Part shown: in pieces, positions 33,229 to 38,799 of the stretch
Numbering within the stretch: the stretch's first letter is position 1
How the letters are laid out: every line of letters starts with the position of its first letter
Assembly: GCA_018064345.1 (NCBI GenBank)
Contig: JAGHVK010000022.1
Location: forward strand, 1-38,799
Reading direction: 5' to 3'
Origin: Candidatus Cacconaster merdequi
GTDB taxonomy: Bacteria > Bacteroidota > Bacteroidia > Bacteroidales > UBA932
Length of the DNA: 38,799 nt
Position numbers and translations under genes: made by a program
The notes under the pieces: generated by a model
Told to the model about the DNA's origin: nothing
Seen by the model: the letters and a program-made list of their open reading frames with translations, nothing else
Databases searched by the model: none

Positions 33229-34850
33229 TTTGACGCTGCTTCCGGTGAAAGATTGCCTCTCTGCGAGATATAATCCCTTACAAGGCTTCTTATATCCTTG
33301 TAAGAGCCAAGTATTTCCAAATCTGAAGGAACTATTCCGGCCCCCTTTTCAAGAATGTCTCCTCCTCCGCTCGAACGGTAAGAGTTCATCGCAACGGAAT
33401 ATGTCTCATCATAGCTGAAAGGCCTTCCGTCCGACATCGAGAAGATATGCACTCTTTCGCCATAGGCGGCACTCCGGCTCACTTCATAATCAATACCTTC
33501 CGCAGAATCGAAATTATAGTACGGACCGTCGTTCCTCACCCAGTGGTCGTATGAATATTCAAGGTAGTCCTTTATCTGACGGCCCGTCATACTAACCTTG
33601 TTGAGCGTGTTCTCAAACCGGTAGAGTTTCACGAGGTCCCGGAATGTCACCACCCCTGGGTCCACGTTCCCTTTCGTCGTAAGAGGCGACGAGAAAGAGA
33701 TGTCGGCTCCCGTTGCATCAAGCTGCACGGCGTGAATCAGGCTCAATGCGGCCGAAGGGCCATCAACGCAGACGGAAAAATCAAGGCCGCCGGACAGGCT
33801 TCCCACTTTCGTACCCGCAAATTCCCGGACTTTTGCGTACATAGGCTTGAAGAAAGTACAATAGTCAGAATCAGGGTTATAGCCTTCCATTGGAATCAGG
33901 CTGTTCTCAAAGGAGATATCCTTCACCTTGCCGTGTTTCAATGTAAGATGGATGTCACATCTTGCCACATTTTCATTTTTCGTACCAGCATTCAAGACTG
34001 AGACCTTTCTCCCATCGGAAGTTTCAACAACCTGCATCCCAGCCTGATGGTCGTGTCCATAAAGCACAACATCCACCCCTTTGAGACTTTCGGCAAGATA
34101 GATGGCCTCATTCTCCAGACCGTCTTCACCGTTTCCAGCCCCGCTATGTACCGCAAGAACCACAATATGCGGCTTCTCCTTCCTGCGGACCTTGTCAATC
34201 ACCTCCTGGGCAATAGTCGAGATATCCTGAAATTCCAGTCCCGCCCAATTTTCAGCTGGAAGCCATTGGCTTATGTTGGCATTGGTCATGCCTATGACAG
34301 CCACCTTGACTCCATTGCGCTTTACAATCGCATATTCCGGGAAATATGACTTCCCTTCATCTTTTCCTCCGGTGCATATTGCATTGGCCGCAAGAAGAGG
34401 CATATTCAGGTCCCGGCTGTACCTGTCATAGACCGGATGGCCCGGCTCCACATCGTGATTACCGACAACTGCAACATCATAATCCAGATAATCAAGGATT
34501 TCAGCAGCAAGATGCCTGTCAGTAGTATCTACGAAATTGTAGAAATACGATGCGTTGTCCCCTTGAATTATATCACCGCAGTCTATCAGAATCGGGTCTT
34601 CGCCTTCGGAGCGCAAAGCCTTGAGATAAGAGGCCACGTTGGCGAAAGAGGTTTCATTAGCCTCCCCGTCCACATAGAGCGAGTCGAAGTAAGCTCCGTG
34701 TGTATCTGTTGTCTGACATAGTGTTACAGTGCACTCTGAGGACTTGCCGCCAAGAAGCATACCTATTCCGTATCCTGCGGCAAAACCTGCCGCAATTATG
34801 CATATTATTATAATCGCAGCGCGTAAGAAGCTATTCAATCGTTCTTTCAT
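33210..34850 (-). CDS. Membrane-anchored 5'-nucleotidase-family metallophosphatase
   Basis: This 546-residue protein has one N-terminal hydrophobic segment (about 10-33) that anchors or exports it. The calcineurin-like metal motifs follow in order: TDTHGAYF, DCGDIIQGDN, VVGNHDVEPG, LAVHSGAG and YGHDHQAG. The C-terminal 5'-nucleotidase domain begins near 345 and has the substrate-binding NSYRSSGGGDIL. Such enzymes release phosphate from extracellular nucleotides or cyclic nucleotides. It lies 18 nt downstream of the nitrilase gene. Substrate range cannot be told from the sequence. Confidence 0.92.
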   Translation of the reverse strand: MKERLNSFLRAAIIIICIIAAGFAAGYGIGMLLGGKSSECTVTLCQTTDTHGAYFDSLYVDGEANETSFANVASYLKALRSEGEDPILIDCGDIIQGDNASYFYNFVDTTDRHLAAEILDYLDYDVAVVGNHDVEPGHPVYDRYSRDLNMPLLAANAICTGGKDEGKSYFPEYAIVKRNGVKVAVIGMTNANISQWLPAENWAGLEFQDISTIAQEVIDKVRRKEKPHIVVLAVHSGAGNGEDGLENEAIYLAESLKGVDVVLYGHDHQAGMQVVETSDGRKVSVLNAGTKNENVARCDIHLTLKHGKVKDISFENSLIPMEGYNPDSDYCTFFKPMYAKVREFAGTKVGSLSGGLDFSVCVDGPSAALSLIHAVQLDATGADISFSSPLTTKGNVDPGVVTFRDLVKLYRFENTLNKVSMTGRQIKDYLEYSYDHWVRNDGPYYNFDSAEGIDYEVSRSAAYGERVHIFSMSDGRPFSYDETYSVAMNSYRSSGGGDILEKGAGIVPSDLEILGSYKDIRSLVRDYISQRGNLSPEAASNWKFVK

Positions 34851-34868
34851 ATATCACCTATTATTCTA

Positions 34869-35657
34869 TTATCGTTCAATATCGAATTTGTCCGCATCCT
34901 TCCAGGCAGGAAATTTCTCCCTGAACTGACGCAATGCCGAAATATCAAGTTCTGCACAGAAGAACTGCGTCCCGTTTACTGTACGGCGATGTGAAATCCC
35001 GTTGCCGAAGAAGTCGAGGATTACGGAATGGCCGTTGTAACTGCAAGTTGAATCCTCTCCCACCCTGTTGCAGAAAGCGGTGTAGCAAACGTTCTCCACA
35101 GCCCTTGCGCGCAGAAGGATATCCGCGGATGCGATTCTTACGGAAGGCCAGTTGGCTATGTTCAGGAGAAGGTCATATCTGTTCCCTACATTCCTGCTCC
35201 ATACCGGAAAACGCAGATCATAGCATACGTTAAGCTCAATCCTCCAGCCAAGGTATTCCACGGTACATTGTTCTTCGCCGGGGGTATAGACTGCTCCTTC
35301 GCCGGAAGGGTTGAAGAGATGCCGCTTGTCGTACTTGAAGAAAGAGCCGTCCGGCCTGATGAAGAAGCATCGGTTGTATCTTTTTCCTTCTTCATTGGTC
35401 GGCACGGAACCTACAGTGGCAGTACCGAGTTCCACTGCCATCCTGTGCAGCCAGGCAAAAGACTCTCCCCCAACGCTTTCCGAAACCGAAGGATTCATAG
35501 TGAACCCGACGGAGAAGGTTTCCGGAAAAACGAGTATGTCCGGATTCTCTTTCTTGCAGAATTTTCTGACGGCTGGTTCAAGTGCCGATATGGTTGCAGC
35601 AGCATCCTCCCAGACAGTGTCAGCCTGGCAAAGGGCTATCCTAAGATTTCTTTCCAT
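34869..35657 (-). CDS. Nitrilase-superfamily amidase, omega-amidase (YafV)-like
   Basis: This 262-residue cytoplasmic protein carries the nitrilase-fold triad: Glu46 (FPETFSVGF), Lys111 (YDKRHLFNPSGE) and Cys145 (NVCYDLRFPVW). The motif DKRHLF and the overall length fit the YafV/Nit2 branch, omega-amidases that hydrolyse alpha-ketoglutaramate or alpha-ketosuccinamate to 2-oxo-dicarboxylates and ammonia. The start codon lies inside the symporter gene, with a 17-nt overlap, so the two are probably coupled. If the branch is right, the product would be a dicarboxylate, matching the neighbour's transport class. The link is inferred. Confidence 0.85.
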   Translation of the reverse strand: MERNLRIALCQADTVWEDAAATISALEPAVRKFCKKENPDILVFPETFSVGFTMNPSVSESVGGESFAWLHRMAVELGTATVGSVPTNEEGKRYNRCFFIRPDGSFFKYDKRHLFNPSGEGAVYTPGEEQCTVEYLGWRIELNVCYDLRFPVWSRNVGNRYDLLLNIANWPSVRIASADILLRARAVENVCYTAFCNRVGEDSTCSYNGHSVILDFFGNGISHRRTVNGTQFFCAELDISALRQFREKFPAWKDADKFDIER

Positions 35658-36810
35658 TTTTAATCCTGTTTATTATCAAGGCGATTGCTCCGTCACCGGT
35701 CACATTGCCGGCTGTTCCGAAGCTGTCCATCGCAATGTAGAGCGCTATCATCAGCCCCTGCATGTCGGCATCGAAGCCGAGTATGCTGGAGAGCAGTCCC
35801 AGCGAAGCCATTATTGCCCCTCCGGGAACTCCGGGAGCCGCTATCATCGTTATGGTGAGCATAAGTATGAATCCCGAATAGGTTTGAAGCGAGACATCCA
35901 TCCCGAGGCTGAGCGAAACCGCAAAGGCACAGGCCACAATCTTCAGCATGCTACAGGAGAGATGCACGGTGGCACAGAGCGGCACAACGAAATCTGCGAC
36001 ATCGGCATCAACCCCGTTCTTGATCGTCTGCGCGTGGGTTACTGGAATCGTCGCGGCCGAGGACTGTGTCCCGAGAGCCGTCACATAGGCCGGCAGCATA
36101 TTGAAGAGTGCGCGGAACGGATTCTTGCGGGCGACGGCTCCTGCGATGCAGAACTGAACGAGCAGCACCGTCACGTGCATTGCAAAGATTACGAGAATCA
36201 TCTTCAGGAACATACCGAGAACCGCCACAACCTTTCCTTCAGCTCCCATCTTGAGGAAAATGCCGAAAATGAAGATAGGAAGAAGAGGAATCACCAGCTT
36301 TGTAATTACAGCGAACACTATCTCCTTCAGTTCAAGCATCACGGACTTGATGGCATCCGTCTTGACGGACACGAGCGTCAGGCCGAGCAGGAATGCCACG
36401 ACAAGAGCCGTGTTCACACTCATCAGCGGAGGCATCTCAATAGTGAAATATGGAGCCAGTCCGCCTGACATATCCATCGCACCGAGCGCGCCGAGGGCAT
36501 CTCCCAGAAGGTCGGAATATGTCGCACGGCATACTCCATAGGAGAAGAATCCGCAGAATACCGTAGAAAGACAGGCCAGCAGCACGGTTATCAGAAGCAT
36601 CTTCCCGGCCCCATTCCCCATTTCGAAGATCCCGGGAGCAATCAGCCCCACTATGAGTATCGGAATGAAAAGGCCGAGGAAATTGCTGAAAAGGGAATTG
36701 AACGTGACGAAACAGCGTGTGAGCCAGTCCGGAAAGAAGAGCGAACAGCCGATTCCGGCAGCGATTGCTATCACCACTTTCAGCAGGAGGTATGGATTAT
36801 GTTTCTTCAT
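35641..36810 (-). CDS. Dicarboxylate/amino acid:cation symporter (DAACS family)
   Basis: This 389-residue membrane protein has about eight hydrophobic helices plus re-entrant loops. Family motifs are the serine-rich loop TQSSAATIPVTHAQ, the hairpin loop GAPGVPGGAIMASLGLL, and a C-terminal helix with ALYIAMDSFGTAGNVTGDGAIALII. It should import C4-dicarboxylates or acidic or neutral amino acids with Na+ or H+; which one is not clear. I prefer ATG 36810 over an upstream in-frame GTG at 36816. It heads a minus-strand run and overlaps the nitrilase by 17 nt. A weak -7 box TATCTTTA lies upstream (minus strand, 36852-36859). Confidence 0.9.
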   Translation of the reverse strand: MKKHNPYLLLKVVIAIAAGIGCSLFFPDWLTRCFVTFNSLFSNFLGLFIPILIVGLIAPGIFEMGNGAGKMLLITVLLACLSTVFCGFFSYGVCRATYSDLLGDALGALGAMDMSGGLAPYFTIEMPPLMSVNTALVVAFLLGLTLVSVKTDAIKSVMLELKEIVFAVITKLVIPLLPIFIFGIFLKMGAEGKVVAVLGMFLKMILVIFAMHVTVLLVQFCIAGAVARKNPFRALFNMLPAYVTALGTQSSAATIPVTHAQTIKNGVDADVADFVVPLCATVHLSCSMLKIVACAFAVSLSLGMDVSLQTYSGFILMLTITMIAAPGVPGGAIMASLGLLSSILGFDADMQGLMIALYIAMDSFGTAGNVTGDGAIALIINRIKNGKKS

Positions 36811-36880
36811 CAGCACAGATCAGATTTCAAATTTTTCTGTGAATAGTTTTGTAAAGATACCACTTTATTGTAACATTTTA

Positions 36881-36888
36881 TAACTTTG
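36881..36888 (+). promoter_or_regulatory. -7 box for nagA
   Basis: TAACTTTG matches TAnnTTTG exactly, 35 nt before the nagA ATG. No -33 element at ideal distance. The 113-nt divergent gap 36811-36923 is A/T-rich with no other feature. Confidence 0.5.
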
Positions 36889-36923
36889 CACGCGCATTAC
36901 TGAAACAAATCAACACTGAAAAT

Positions 36924-38084
36924 ATGAGCAAGTACTTGAAAAACCTCACCGTGTATTCTGAAGGCGGGGTCATTGAAAAAGGGTCCATTCTTCTGGACGG
37001 TGAAAAGATATCCAAGATCTTCAAAGAGGGCGATGCCGGTGTTCAGGCAGACGAAATCATTGACGGCAAGGGAGCGATAGCGATTCCGGGCTATATAGAC
37101 ACTCACGTCCACGGAGGTAACGGTTATGATGTCGGAAACGGAACAATCGAAGCCATCTACGGTATGCGTGACTACTACCAGCAGCACGGAGTCACGATGA
37201 TATATCCTACTTTCATGACCAACGAACTTTCAATCATAGAAAACGGTCTGAAAGCACTCCGCGAGGCTGTCAAGACAAACGCTCCGGGCAAGGCCGAGAT
37301 AGCGGGAAGCCACATCGAAGGCCCGTTCCTCAACCCTATGTACAAGGGATGTCAGGCCGAATATCTCATCATTCCTCTTGATGACAAGAACATACGCCTC
37401 TTCGAGGATTACCGTGACGTGATTGCACGCGCAACAATCGCTCCTGAATACAAGAACAACCTGAGCTATTTCCCGGGTCTGGCCAAACTCGGAATCCAGC
37501 TCTCCGTGGGCCACAGCTACGCAACGATATCCCAGGTAGCCGAAGCCGCCGAGAAGGGAGCAACCTCTATCACCCACCTCTATAACGCCCAGAGCCAGAC
37601 CCGCAAGGAGGGACCTTACAGGATCGGTGGAGTTGTGGAGGCCGGCCTTACAATCGACTCTCTCTACACTGAGGCCATCTGCGACGGATACCATCTTCCT
37701 AATGAACTCGTAAGGATAGCCTACCGCTGCAAGGGACCGAAGAAGATGCTCATCGTTTCCGATGCAAGCCTTTGCTCAGGTATGGCGAGCGGAACCGTGG
37801 TACGCACCTCAGGAGTGGATTTCTACGTGGAGGATGGCATCGCAATGAACGAGGCACGCACGTCGTTCGCTTCATCTACCTCCCCTATCGACAAGATGGT
37901 GAGACACCTCATCTTCGACACAAAACTTCCTGCAGCAGATGTTGTTGAAATGGCTTCAGCCACTCCTGCACGCCTTATGGGCATATTCGACAGAAAGGGC
38001 TCCATCGCTGAAGGCAAGGATGCCGACATAAACATCGTGGACAAGGACTTCAACGTATTGAGAACAATATGCAAAGGAATCTGA
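36924..38084 (+). CDS. nagA: N-acetylglucosamine-6-phosphate deacetylase
   Basis: This 386-residue amidohydrolase should deacetylate GlcNAc-6-phosphate to glucosamine-6-phosphate, feeding amino sugars into glycolysis or murein synthesis. Metal and catalytic motifs are GYIDTHVHGGNGYD, HIEGPFLNP, VGHSYAT, THLYNAQ and VSDASLCSG with the catalytic Asp. Two family stretches deviate: KGCQ replaces the usual KGAH after EGPF, and THLYNAQ replaces THLFNAM, so it may be a subgroup with altered sugar preference. Its stop codon lies 16 nt inside the following GH3 gene, which suggests coupled translation of a hexosaminidase and the deacetylase that uses its product. Confidence 0.9.
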   Translation: MSKYLKNLTVYSEGGVIEKGSILLDGEKISKIFKEGDAGVQADEIIDGKGAIAIPGYIDTHVHGGNGYDVGNGTIEAIYGMRDYYQQHGVTMIYPTFMTNELSIIENGLKALREAVKTNAPGKAEIAGSHIEGPFLNPMYKGCQAEYLIIPLDDKNIRLFEDYRDVIARATIAPEYKNNLSYFPGLAKLGIQLSVGHSYATISQVAEAAEKGATSITHLYNAQSQTRKEGPYRIGGVVEAGLTIDSLYTEAICDGYHLPNELVRIAYRCKGPKKMLIVSDASLCSGMASGTVVRTSGVDFYVEDGIAMNEARTSFASSTSPIDKMVRHLIFDTKLPAADVVEMASATPARLMGIFDRKGSIAEGKDADINIVDKDFNVLRTICKGI

Positions 38085-38799
38085 CAGCTAGACTGTTCAC
38101 CAAGATAGCGGCCATTGCCATAATTGTGGCAGTGGCCGTTTCCTGCGATAAGGACCCGGTACCAGGCCAGAATCAGGAAAACAAGCCAACTCCTTCGCAG
38201 AAGGAGACTTTCGCCATAAAACCGGTGGAGCAGATGTCTCTTACGGAAAAGATAGGACAGATGTTCTTCCTCCGCGTGGAGACTCTTGCCGGGAGCACTA
38301 CGCCGGCAAAGTCCATTACGCAGGCAATGGCAGAAGAGTTCGCAAAATTCCCTTGCGGGGGGTTCACCCTGTTTGCCGACAATATCGCAACCCCTGCCCA
38401 ACTGTACGAAATAGTGCACAACTGCCACAAGCTTGGCAATTATCCCCTCATTTCAATTGATGAGGAGGGCGGACGTGTGGCGAGGATTGGCAAGAACAAG
38501 AACTTCGACGTACCTCACTTTGAAAGTATGCTTTCTGTGGGCAATACAGGTAACGAAGCAAATGCATTCGATGCAGGAAAAAGCATAGGAAACTATCTTG
38601 CATCCTGCGACATTGACATAGACCTTGCCCCTGTGGCTGACGTATTCACCAACCCGGCCAACACCGTCATAGGTGACAGAGCATTCAGCACCGACCCTGT
38701 AATTGCGGGGAATATGTCGTCACAGTTCCTTCTCGGCCTCAAGTCAAAGCACGTGGAGGGATGTCTGAAGCACTTCCCTGGACACGGCGACACCTCGAC
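38069..38799 (+). CDS. Glycoside hydrolase family 3 lipoprotein, NagZ-like (3' end beyond the window)
   Basis: The first 243 codons of this gene are present; the window cuts it. The leader AIIVAVAVSC ends in a lipobox Cys (near residue 26), so the protein is probably lipidated. The GH3 domain starts near MSLTEKIGQMFFLR and shows ISIDEEGGRV, DIDLAPVADV, GDRAFSTDP and the NagZ-type catalytic stretch KHFPGHGDT near the cut. It should be a beta-N-acetylhexosaminidase acting on murein or glycan fragments. The start at 38069 overlaps nagA by 16 bases in another frame. Bacteroidota relatives sometimes carry an extra C-terminal beta-lactamase-like domain, which cannot be checked here. Confidence 0.88.
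   Translation, partial: MQRNLTARLFTKIAAIAIIVAVAVSCDKDPVPGQNQENKPTPSQKETFAIKPVEQMSLTEKIGQMFFLRVETLAGSTTPAKSITQAMAEEFAKFPCGGFTLFADNIATPAQLYEIVHNCHKLGNYPLISIDEEGGRVARIGKNKNFDVPHFESMLSVGNTGNEANAFDAGKSIGNYLASCDIDIDLAPVADVFTNPANTVIGDRAFSTDPVIAGNMSSQFLLGLKSKHVEGCLKHFPGHGDTS

Noticed and set aside
35311-36468. Long plus-strand frame of 385 codons opposite the nitrilase and symporter genes
   Set aside because: It is antisense to two clear enzyme genes, has His/Arg/Glu-rich composition unlike real proteins here, and no promoter or domain.
36811-36816. GTG start two codons upstream of the symporter ATG
   Set aside because: ATG at 36810 gives the usual basic start MKKHNPY before the first membrane segment, and GTG adds only two residues.
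1-38799. CRISPR arrays, toxin-antitoxin pairs, restriction or other defence genes
   Set aside because: No regularly spaced repeats and no recognisable defence or mobile gene families occur in any frame I examined.

Overview
This window looks like a mostly core chromosomal segment from a member of the Bacteroidales (Bacteroidota). Several observations point there. Recognisable promoters carry the Bacteroidota -7 box TAnnTTTG, in some cases with a -33 TTG/TTTG 20 nt upstream. Start codons lack strong Shine-Dalgarno sequences and sit behind A/T-rich leaders. The gene content also fits: secreted GH20 and GH3 hexosaminidases, SPEG-type OmpA lipoproteins, a patatin outer-membrane barrel protein, menaquinone genes, and zapA, a 6S-like RNA and rny in a row. 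Genus cannot be fixed from the sequence. I see no tRNA or rRNA genes, phage, insertion sequences, CRISPR arrays or defence genes. No gene-free gap exceeds about 300 bases.

Layout. 1-1767: a secreted beta-N-acetylhexosaminidase (minus). 1889-3595: a SulP anion transporter (plus), closed by a strong bidirectional terminator. 3663-7072: a tight minus-strand operon yicC, S66 carboxypeptidase, D-Ala-D-Ala dipeptidase, nfo. 7182-13846: a plus-strand run that starts with an internally deleted TrpB-like gene, then menG and menA (last steps of menaquinone synthesis), a transglutaminase-like lipoprotein, a patatin/beta-barrel protein and a PIG-L deacetylase. 13852-14976: a LOG-family protein (minus). 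15169-16416: a secreted histidine acid phosphatase (plus).

16532-21070: a three-gene outer-membrane operon driven by a near-perfect promoter built into a terminator-like hairpin. It encodes an OmpA-like TPR lipoprotein, a multi-unit barrel protein and a small barrel protein. It converges on clpC plus a PagL-like gene (24845 to 21160, minus) at a strong hairpin. 25081-28934: gyrA and a secreted TPR protein. 28917-30532: a metallo-beta-lactamase-fold hydrolase and purine nucleoside phosphorylase (minus). A 51-residue membrane protein (30602-30757, plus) diverges from pnp.

30782-36810: a long minus-strand run in the transcription order dicarboxylate symporter, nitrilase-type amidase, 5'-nucleotidase, coiled-coil protein, zapA, 6S-like RNA, rny. 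36924 to the end: nagA overlapping a GH3 lipoprotein cut off by the window edge. With the GH20 enzyme at the other end, these genes point to amino-sugar and murein turnover.

The most notable observations are the TrpB-like gene that kept its two ends but lost about 60 percent of its middle in frame, the 6S-like RNA whose closing stem contains the zapA stop codon, the inverted repeat abutting the rny start codon, the promoter-in-terminator at 16449-16489, and the outer-membrane operon. I did not find a clearly undescribed multi-gene system.
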